Source of the DNA: Alkalinema pantanalense
GTDB lineage: Bacteria > Cyanobacteriota > Cyanobacteriia > Leptolyngbyales > Leptolyngbyaceae
Assembly (NCBI RefSeq): GCF_050753345.1
Contig: NZ_JBLZFX010000016.1
Location: 20,351-84,350 of the forward strand
Direction: 5' to 3'
DNA length: 64,000 nucleotides
In this document: positions 36,030 to 42,804 of the stretch, one piece after another
Layout of the letters: each line of letters begins with the position of its first letter
Numbering within the stretch: position 1 is the first letter of the stretch
Position numbers and translations under genes: made by a program
The notes under the pieces: generated by a model
Database searches by the model: none
Told to the model about the DNA's origin: nothing
What the model saw: the letters and a program-made list of their open reading frames with translations, nothing else

Positions 36030-37895
36030 ATGCATCAATTTCTCATTGAGACCAGCTGGCTGATTCCAATTTATGGACTGATCGGCGCATTACTTACCCT
36101 GCCCTGGTCTACGGGGATTATTCGAACTACAGGGCAACGACCCGCCGCCTACATTAACATTGTCTCAACGCTCATTGCCTGTTTTCATGGGCTAGTGGTC
36201 TTTAATGCTGTTTGGGATCAGCCGCCTCAGCAGTTGGTGCTGCCCTGGTTTCAGGCCGCTGATTTTAATTTAACGTTCAATATCAATTTGGACTCCATTA
36301 GTGTGGGGGCGATGGAAACTATCACCCTGCTGAGTCTTTTAGCCCAAATCTACGGAATGGGTTACCTCGAAAAGGATTGGGCCTTGGGGCGCTTCTACAG
36401 TTTAATGGGCTTTTTCGAATCCGCCATGAGTGGGTTGGTAATCAGTGATTCGCTTTTCCTGACCTATGCTTTGTTGGAAATGTTGACGCTGTCCACCTAC
36501 CTGTTGGTCGGGTTTTGGTATGCCCAGCCCTTGGTTGTGACCGCTGCTCGAGATGCCTTTTTGACGAAGCGGGTGGGTGATGTTTTATTGCTGATGGGCG
36601 TTGTCAGTCTTGCGGTCTTTTCTGGCAGCCTCAACTTTGAGGATATTTATCGCTGGTCTGAGAATTCAGGTCTGACTCCGATCGCCGCTGGAGCCTTAGG
36701 TCTGGCTCTGATGGCAGGGCCCACCGGGAAATGTGCCCAGTTCCCTCTGCACCTCTGGTTGGATGAAGCCATGGAAGGCCCTAACCCGGCATCAATTCTA
36801 CGAAACTCCGTAGTGGTGGGCTGCGGAGCCTATGTGTTGGTTAAGCTGCAACCGGTGCTCACGATGTCGCCTGTGACTCAAGTTGCGTTGTTAACCCTAG
36901 GAACCATGACCGCGATCGGGGCTTCTCTGGTTGCCCTGGCGCAAATTGACATCAAACGGGCGGTTGCCCACTCTACCAGTGCCTTTCTAGGCTTGGTCTT
37001 TATTGCAGTGGGAATGCAATGGACGGACTTCGCACTGATTCTGCTGTTCACCCATGCGATCGCCAAAGCTTTACTCTTCATGAGTATTGGTTCCATTATT
37101 GCCACCACCAGTTGCCAAGATATTACTGAACTGGGGGGACTAGCCCGTAAAATGCCCGCAACGACCCTTGCATTTGGGGTGGGTTCCCTGGGGCTGATGG
37201 GATTGTTTCCGCTGGCAACGTATTGGGCCATGTTGCGAGGGATTGAAACCTTTTGGAATGACAGTGTTTGGATTGTGGGCGTCATTTTGACCGTGAACGT
37301 GCTCACTACGGTTAACTTGGTGCGGGTCTTTCGTCTGGTCTTTCTGGGAGAGGTTCGCCCCAAAACCCGCCGTGCACCGGAGGTTCCTTGGTCCATGGCA
37401 GTCCCCATGGTGACTTTGAGCGTGGCGACCCTACTGTTGCCCTTGGTGATGCAGAAGCTAGAACTCTTACCCGATCCGAGCGACGTGAACTATGGTGCGG
37501 CTGGCTTGCTGACTGTTTCGGGGCTGTTGGGAATCGCGATCGGCAGCAGCCTTAAGCTGGAACATGCTTGGATGCGATCGATTCAAGCCCCTGTGCGGTT
37601 TTTACAGGATTTATTGGCCTACGACTTTTATGTCGATAAGTTCTACAAAATCACAGTGGTATGGGCAGTGAGTACCTTATCCCAGTTCACGTCTTGGTTT
37701 GATAAATATATTGTTGATGGGGTTGTCAATTTGGTGGGATTGGCCTCCATTTTTGGGGGAGAGAGCTTGAAATACAGTGCTTCAGGACGATCTCAGGCTT
37801 ACATGCTCACAATTCTGTTAGGGGTGGCCTTGATTGGTGTTTTTCTCTCTTGGTCCAAGATTACCTTGACCGGATGGACTGTACTGGGTCTATAA
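36030..37895 (+). CDS. ndhF: NDH-1 subunit NdhF of the CO2-uptake type (NdhF4-like)
   Basis: A proton-pumping antiporter-like subunit of the NDH-1 complex variant that drives CO2 hydration. It is a 621-residue polytopic protein with the conserved NuoL-like core: GRFYSLMGFF, MAGPTGKCAQFPLHLWLDEAMEGPNPASILRNS and AQIDIKRAVAHSTSAFLGL, containing Lys residues of the proton channel. It is followed after 88 bp by ndhD and then the CO2-hydration subunit, which together form the specialised NDH-1 module. Position beside the ccm operon is, as I recall, typical of the constitutive NdhF4/NdhD4/CupB set rather than the inducible F3/D3/CupA set; this choice is not proven by the sequence. Confidence 0.9.
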   Translation: MHQFLIETSWLIPIYGLIGALLTLPWSTGIIRTTGQRPAAYINIVSTLIACFHGLVVFNAVWDQPPQQLVLPWFQAADFNLTFNINLDSISVGAMETITLLSLLAQIYGMGYLEKDWALGRFYSLMGFFESAMSGLVISDSLFLTYALLEMLTLSTYLLVGFWYAQPLVVTAARDAFLTKRVGDVLLLMGVVSLAVFSGSLNFEDIYRWSENSGLTPIAAGALGLALMAGPTGKCAQFPLHLWLDEAMEGPNPASILRNSVVVGCGAYVLVKLQPVLTMSPVTQVALLTLGTMTAIGASLVALAQIDIKRAVAHSTSAFLGLVFIAVGMQWTDFALILLFTHAIAKALLFMSIGSIIATTSCQDITELGGLARKMPATTLAFGVGSLGLMGLFPLATYWAMLRGIETFWNDSVWIVGVILTVNVLTTVNLVRVFRLVFLGEVRPKTRRAPEVPWSMAVPMVTLSVATLLLPLVMQKLELLPDPSDVNYGAAGLLTVSGLLGIAIGSSLKLEHAWMRSIQAPVRFLQDLLAYDFYVDKFYKITVVWAVSTLSQFTSWFDKYIVDGVVNLVGLASIFGGESLKYSASGRSQAYMLTILLGVALIGVFLSWSKITLTGWTVLGL

Positions 37896-37983
37896 CCGCC
37901 CCATCCTGGCTTTAGCCAATTTGGCTGCTTTTTCTAAATCTTCTCAACGACTGATTCATGTTCGCTTTCTCAGGTTCCCGCCC

Positions 37984-39507
37984 ATGCTAAGTGCACTCAT
38001 CTGGATTCCCATTCTCGGGGCAATCATTGTCAGCTTACTTCCCTTAGAGAGCAAACAATCGCGGTGGGTGACCCTAGCCATCAGCCTAATGCCCTGTCTT
38101 GTGTCGGGAGTGTTGATGGGACAGTTTAATCCTGCCTTGGCGGATTTACAGTTCCTGGAAAACCTCCCTTGGCTGGAAGATTTAGGGCTGTCCTATCGGC
38201 TGGGTCTGGATGGATTGTCCTTGCTGTTGGTCATTCTGAATGCGTTACTCACGGTAGTGGCAGTTTACGTCACTCCTGCGGATATCCTACGGGCTAGGCT
38301 GTACTACCCCCTCGTACTGTTGATTAATGCTGGGGTGGCAGGAGCGTTTCTGTCCCATAACTTGTTGCTGTTCTTCCTGTTCTATGAGCTCGAACTGATT
38401 CCGCTGTACCTGCTGATTAGTATTTGGGGGGGCGAACGGCGGGCCTATGCAGGAACTAAGTTTTTGATTTACACCGCCATTTCTGGAATTTTGGTTTTGG
38501 CAGGATTTTTAGGGCTAACCTGGTTGGGCCATGCCCCATCCTTTGAATACAACCCGCTCGTTAGCCAAGGTTTACCCATGACCGCCCAGTTGTTGCTGTT
38601 GGGCGCAATCATTGTCGGCTTTGGCATCAAAATTCCCCTGTTTCCCTTCCACACGTGGCTGCCGGATGCTCACGTGGAAGCCTCGACGCCCATTTCTGTC
38701 TTATTAGCCGGGGTCTTGCTGAAACTGGGAACCTATGGGTTACTACGGTTTGGTTTGGGACTGTTCCCCGAAGCTTGGGCGGTGCTGGCCCCGTATTTGG
38801 CTTGGTGGGCAGTTGTGAGCGTACTATTTGGCGCATTAGCCGCGATCGCCCAAACCGATATGAAAAAAATGGTGGCCTATAGCTCGATCGGGCACATGGG
38901 GTTTGTTTTACTTGCTGCTGCCGCTGCAACCCCGGTGGCCCTAATTGGTACAGTTTTTCAAATGGTGGCCCATGGTCTGATTTCTGGCCTACTCTTTGTC
39001 CTAGTGGGGGTTGTTTACAAAAAAACGAAGACCCGCGACATCATGGTTCTGAAAGGACTATTGAATCCGGAACGGGGCTTACCTTTAATCGGTAGCCTGA
39101 TGGTGCTGGGGGTGATGGCGAGTGCTGGGATGCCGGGAATGGTGGGATTCATTTCGGAATTTCTAATTTTCCGAGGCAGCTTTGCGGATTACCCCGTCCA
39201 AACCTTGCTCTGCATGGTGGGTACAGGATTAACGGCTGTGTATTTTCTGCTGTTAGTCAACCGCACCTTTTTTGGGCGTCTACCGGAGGAATTTACCAAT
39301 CTACCTGCGGTGTCATGGGGAGAAAGAATCCCTGGCATTATCCTAGGACTCATTATTGTGATTTTGGGGCTGCAACCGTCTTGGATGGTGCGGTGGACAG
39401 AGACGACAATTACTGCCATGGGCAACGATGCCACGATCGTCGCCAACAGAATTGCTTTGCCCAAAGCGGCTGCATTGTCCTCTCCCGACTCATTACTAAT
39501 TGATTAA
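37984..39507 (+). CDS. ndhD: NDH-1 subunit NdhD of the CO2-uptake type (NdhD4-like)
   Basis: The second antiporter-like subunit (NuoM family). Signatures are LFFLFYELELIPLYLLISIWGG, PLFPFHTWLPDAHVEASTPISVLLAG and AQTDMKKMVAYSSIGHMGFV, with the channel Glu and Lys residues. The frame is open from a TTG at 37921, but the ATG at 37984 (MLSALIWIPILGA) gives the normal first helix. It is 507 residues long. It sits between ndhF and the CO2-hydration gene, 100 bp ahead of the latter's chosen start. Confidence 0.92.
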   Translation: MLSALIWIPILGAIIVSLLPLESKQSRWVTLAISLMPCLVSGVLMGQFNPALADLQFLENLPWLEDLGLSYRLGLDGLSLLLVILNALLTVVAVYVTPADILRARLYYPLVLLINAGVAGAFLSHNLLLFFLFYELELIPLYLLISIWGGERRAYAGTKFLIYTAISGILVLAGFLGLTWLGHAPSFEYNPLVSQGLPMTAQLLLLGAIIVGFGIKIPLFPFHTWLPDAHVEASTPISVLLAGVLLKLGTYGLLRFGLGLFPEAWAVLAPYLAWWAVVSVLFGALAAIAQTDMKKMVAYSSIGHMGFVLLAAAAATPVALIGTVFQMVAHGLISGLLFVLVGVVYKKTKTRDIMVLKGLLNPERGLPLIGSLMVLGVMASAGMPGMVGFISEFLIFRGSFADYPVQTLLCMVGTGLTAVYFLLLVNRTFFGRLPEEFTNLPAVSWGERIPGIILGLIIVILGLQPSWMVRWTETTITAMGNDATIVANRIALPKAAALSSPDSLLID

Positions 39508-39607
39508 CAGTTGGGCGCATTGATTGCATGGATTGGGGAATTTGGTATTCTCCAGACGCAATTTTTCAGTTTCAACACCTAACACACCCTTTTCTGTTTG
39601 CTATACC

Positions 39608-40744
39608 ATGACCACCCTCATTTCCCCTACGACTCCCCATCCCTTTGAGGCCGTCATTCAACGGTTAGAACAGGGTCAATCGATGCTGCCGGATAGTCCC
39701 ACAAATGTCATTGAAGTGGTGGGGATTTTGGAAAGCTATGGCCATGTGCTCAATGCTTACGAAATTAATCTGCGGTACATTGCCGATCAGCAATTCCTAG
39801 TGCTATTTCCCTTTTTCAAATACATGAATGGGGATGTCACTTGGCCGCGATTGCTGAAGCATTGGTGGCACGATCGGATTAATTATGAATTTTCCGAGTA
39901 TTGCATGAAGGCGATGCTGTGGCATGGGGGCGGCGGATTAGATGCCTATTTGGATACCCCGGAATTTATTGAGCGGGCCAATCAGGCGATCGCGGCTAAA
40001 ACGGCGGGGAATTTGATTGTTCAAGGCTTTAACAAGCTCTCCCCTGACTTCCTTCTAGAACAAGTGCGGCAAATGTGCTACTACCGTGCCTTGGGCCAAT
40101 TTTGGGAAATTATGAGTCGGATGTTCTTGACCTTGGCCGATCGCTACTATCGAGGGGAAATTAAAACCATTCCCGATGTGGTTCACCACGTCAAAGACGG
40201 GTTGGTCGCCGATGCCGCCACACCCATCACCTACACCGTCAACATTAAGGGAAAACCCTACGACATCATTCCCAAATCTGTCGGGTTAACTTTTTTGGTG
40301 GATACGGCCATTCCCTATGTGGAGGCGGTGTTTTTCCGATCGCTGCCTTTTATGGGAACCCTCTCTTACAATGCTCAAGCCCAGCAGGTACCTGCTGAAC
40401 AACGGGATTTTGTCTATGGAGCGTTGTATGCGGATCCCATTCCAGCGGGCGGTGCGGGGATTCCACCGACTCTGTTAGCCAAAGATATGATTCGTCACTT
40501 GCCGACCTATCTCTTGGATTACCACAAAACCTTTGGTCGCGGAGAAAGTGATCTGTCGGTGAAAGCCATTCAAAGCTTTCAAAAGTCGATGTTCTGTGTC
40601 ACGAGTGCCGCAATCTTGGGCTTGGCTCCCCATCCTTGGGATACGACGGATCCGGCAGAACGGGCGACTAACCGGAAGCATTACGAAGCCTGGGTCGATC
40701 GTTTGGTGGAATCGGGGTCACGACTATCGCGGGTACAAGATTAA
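39608..40744 (+). CDS. cupB: CO2 hydration protein of NDH-1 (CupB/ChpX-like)
   Basis: A soluble subunit unique to cyanobacterial NDH-1 CO2-uptake complexes, thought to hydrate CO2 to bicarbonate at the proton-channel entrance. Family segments are YEINLRYIADQQFLVLFPFFKY, HWWHDRINYEFSEYCMKAMLWHGGGGLDAYLDTPEF (a His-rich stretch) and DIIPKSVGLTFLVDTAIPYVEAVFFRSLPFMGTL. At 378 residues from the ATG at 39608 it is nearer in size to CupB/ChpX than to the longer CupA/ChpY; the frame extends to 39524 but without a plausible start. It is the last gene of the ndhF-ndhD-cup unit and is followed by a hairpin. Confidence 0.85.
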   Translation: MTTLISPTTPHPFEAVIQRLEQGQSMLPDSPTNVIEVVGILESYGHVLNAYEINLRYIADQQFLVLFPFFKYMNGDVTWPRLLKHWWHDRINYEFSEYCMKAMLWHGGGGLDAYLDTPEFIERANQAIAAKTAGNLIVQGFNKLSPDFLLEQVRQMCYYRALGQFWEIMSRMFLTLADRYYRGEIKTIPDVVHHVKDGLVADAATPITYTVNIKGKPYDIIPKSVGLTFLVDTAIPYVEAVFFRSLPFMGTLSYNAQAQQVPAEQRDFVYGALYADPIPAGGAGIPPTLLAKDMIRHLPTYLLDYHKTFGRGESDLSVKAIQSFQKSMFCVTSAAILGLAPHPWDTTDPAERATNRKHYEAWVDRLVESGSRLSRVQD

Positions 40745-40794
40745 ATTGAATGAAATTGAGCGCAGGATTTGAACGGGCAATTGTGGAGTGAGTT

Positions 40795-40822
40795 AGGGCA
40801 GGGCAAGGATTTATCCTGCCCT
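40795..40822 (+). terminator. Terminator-like hairpin after the CO2-hydration gene
   Basis: AGGGCAGG (40795-40802) and CCTGCCCT (40815-40822) form a perfect 8-bp stem with a 12-base loop, about 50 bp after the cup stop codon. A short T-stretch follows at about 40828. It probably ends the ndhF-ndhD-cup transcript. Confidence 0.65.
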
Positions 40823-40877
40823 AGGCATTTTCAACAAACGCTACAATTGAGCTAGTTCAGTTGCCTCGTGCTGTGCT

Positions 40878-41630
40878 ATGCCTTCCCCGCTACCTGGCAT
40901 GAATCCTTTTCTCGAAGCACCAGAGCTATGGTCAGAATTCCATAGCCGGATGATTGTCGCGATCGCGGATGCGTTGGATGATGACCTGAGCCGGGATTAT
41001 CGCGTCGCAGTGGAAAAGCGAGTTTATCTGGATCAGGGGGATGAGACGGTTTTAATGGGTATACCCGATGTCTCTGTGATGGATCCGCCCACGGTGAAGA
41101 CTACAACGACTGCGGTGTTGGATACGCCGATTACGGTGGAAATCCCGTTAGAAGAAACGGTGCAGGAGCGGTATTTGGAAATTCGGGAAGTGGCAACGGG
41201 AAGAGTCGTCACCGTGATTGAACTACTATCCCCGAAGAATAAGCGATCTAAGATCGGACGAGAAGCTTATTTACAAAAGCGTCGTCAAATCATGATGAGC
41301 CAAACCCATTGGGTCGAGATTGATTTATTGCGAGGTGGCGAGGCGATGCCAATGACCAGGGCCGTTGAGTCAGATTATCGAATTTTGGTGAGTGCCAGTG
41401 AGCATCGGCCTAAAGCGCAATTGTATGCGTTTAACTTGCGCCAGGTCATTCCTGAAATTGCAATACCGCTCAATGCTAATGGCACCGTTACACTAGCGTT
41501 ACAGCCCTTGTTGCATCGGGTATACGATAAGGCTCGGCTGGAATTAGCAATTGATTATCAGCAGTCCTTTTCTCCGAAGTTATCCGATGAAGATGCTGCC
41601 TGGATTTTGAGTCTTGTGAATCCTCATTAG
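40878..41630 (+). CDS. DUF4058 family protein
   Basis: A 250-residue protein with the family start MPSPLPGMNPFLE, the segment LWSEFHSRMIVAIADAL and the core ERYLEIREVATGRVVTVIELLSPKNKR. DUF4058 proteins are abundant in cyanobacteria and planctomycetes. The ExIRE and E-x-L-S-P-x-N-K-x pattern resembles a restriction-endonuclease-like fold (Glu and Lys positions), but no activity is established. It marks the left edge of the accessory block. A repeat copy begins 36 bp after its stop codon. Confidence 0.88.
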   Translation: MPSPLPGMNPFLEAPELWSEFHSRMIVAIADALDDDLSRDYRVAVEKRVYLDQGDETVLMGIPDVSVMDPPTVKTTTTAVLDTPITVEIPLEETVQERYLEIREVATGRVVTVIELLSPKNKRSKIGREAYLQKRRQIMMSQTHWVEIDLLRGGEAMPMTRAVESDYRILVSASEHRPKAQLYAFNLRQVIPEIAIPLNANGTVTLALQPLLHRVYDKARLELAIDYQQSFSPKLSDEDAAWILSLVNPH

Positions 41631-41666
41631 GTGAGACCACTAGCAATGGGAGTAAGTGAAGATAGA

Positions 41667-41796
41667 GGTTTCTCAAATTGTCACAATCATCACCTTGGCC
41701 AAAATCGCTGGACAGATCGACGCAACCTTGCTTACTACTCAAGTTTAGCGGATACCGTTCTCACTGACTCGTGATGTCCTTGGTGTTCTCAGCGCG
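41667..41796 (+). repeat. Imperfect direct repeat, copy A (left of hepT-mntA)
   Basis: This 130-bp stretch aligns without large gaps to 42674-42804 in the same orientation. Shared blocks include AATTGTCACAAT, TGCTTACT and TTTAGCGGATA, and an AGCGCG end. The match is clearly above chance by eye (roughly three quarters of positions). Together the copies bracket the toxin-antitoxin pair. Confidence 0.8.
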
Positions 41797-41913
41797 ATCG
41801 CCTCGACAACCGCCTCAAGAGCGATCGCAGCGGCTTGAGACCCCAGGGTTCTGCTAAGAATCAGCACGATCCACTCACCATTTTTGCAAACCCCCAGTTT
41901 CTGATCTTTCAGT

Positions 41914-42246
41914 TTAAACCTGCTGTAAAATTGCCTCTATTGCTTGCTTTAAAGCTGGCAGATAGTTCACTACTACATTCCAGACAATATCAAGGTCAAT
42001 ATCTAAATATTGGTGTGCTAGAACGTTGCGAAAATCGCCAATAGTTCTCCAGTCAATTTCGGGGCGTATCGATTTCCACGCATCTGGTAGTCGTTGAGTT
42101 GACTCACATAGCGTTTGCAGATTTCGGATCACCGCATCCTGAGTTTTTAGATCTGCAAAAAAGGCTACTTTTCCTTCAGCCGTGTAAGTTTCGATCCGCT
42201 GAATACCGTCTCTAATGTGAATCAGATAAACACGGTTGTCTTTCAT
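41914..42246 (-). CDS. hepT: HepT-type HEPN toxin (DUF86)
   Basis: A 110-residue HEPN protein. The C-terminal third contains R-N-V-L-A-H-Q-Y, the R-X4-H-X-Y active motif of HepT toxins. HepT proteins cut RNA or block translation and are neutralised by the MntA nucleotidyltransferase, which adds AMP to the Tyr of this motif in the studied systems. The ATG overlaps the mntA stop codon by 4 bases (ATGA), a sign of tight coupling with antitoxin first. The motif is intact, so the toxin is probably functional. The pair is flanked by a direct repeat. Confidence 0.92.
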   Translation of the reverse strand: MKDNRVYLIHIRDGIQRIETYTAEGKVAFFADLKTQDAVIRNLQTLCESTQRLPDAWKSIRPEIDWRTIGDFRNVLAHQYLDIDLDIVWNVVVNYLPALKQAIEAILQQV

Positions 42247-42551
42247 AGCGATCGCGCTTCCTTCAAGATGCGATCGCGGATGAAATAGTGCAAGGATTTT
42301 TCGGTCACAATATCCACCTTGCGCCCTAGTAATGCTTCTAAATCCTGAATGAGACCGACCGGAAACCAGGGACTCAATGGGTCGCCCAAATCCACCAATA
42401 AATCAACATCGCTATTGGGTTGGGCTTCTCCCCGAACAACGGAGCCAAAGATCCGCACATTTCTTGCACCGTGTTGAGTGGCAAGTTCTAGAATGCGATC
42501 TCGCTGCTCATGAAGAGTTGCTTCAATCTTGAGTGTTTCTGGTGTTTTCAT
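42243..42551 (-). CDS. mntA: MntA-type antitoxin nucleotidyltransferase
   Basis: A minimal nucleotidyltransferase of about 102 residues. The GSVVRGEAQPNSDVDLLV segment matches the G-S-X10-D-X-D motif of MNT-type antitoxins, with both catalytic Asp residues present. It lies directly upstream of hepT with a 4-base overlap. The ATG at 42551 is preferred to the TTG two codons upstream. In characterised pairs it AMPylates HepT; that role is inferred here from family and gene order. Confidence 0.93.
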   Translation of the reverse strand: MKTPETLKIEATLHEQRDRILELATQHGARNVRIFGSVVRGEAQPNSDVDLLVDLGDPLSPWFPVGLIQDLEALLGRKVDIVTEKSLHYFIRDRILKEARSL

Positions 42552-42673
42552 CGACAATTCTAGAACTGTCAGAGCTTTGCTTCTTAAGTCTATACCAAGG
42601 TTCTACCCAAAGGCAGCCAGTTCGACCTCCACCTTGCAAGAATCCCGGTTTTTGATCTTGCAAGTGCGATCGC

Positions 42674-42804
42674 GGTTTCTCGAATTGTCACAATTATTAC
42701 CTCCATCAAAGTCGCTAGACTGAGCAATGCCAGACTGCTTACTCTTCAAATTTAGCGGATAATGATCGCGCTGACTACACAGTATCCTTAGTGCTTTTAG
42801 CGCG
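42674..42804 (+). repeat. Imperfect direct repeat, copy B (right of hepT-mntA, overlaps caspase 3' end)
   Basis: The partner of 41667-41796 in the same orientation, 131 bp. The last 30 bases overlap the end of the caspase coding region, so either the repeat supplied the gene's end or the gene ran into the repeat. Shared blocks are described under copy A. Confidence 0.8.

Noticed and set aside
40765..40790. GTTCAAATC-like string on the minus strand, resembling a tRNA T-arm
   Set aside because: No matching acceptor stem, D-arm or anticodon arm could be built around it.
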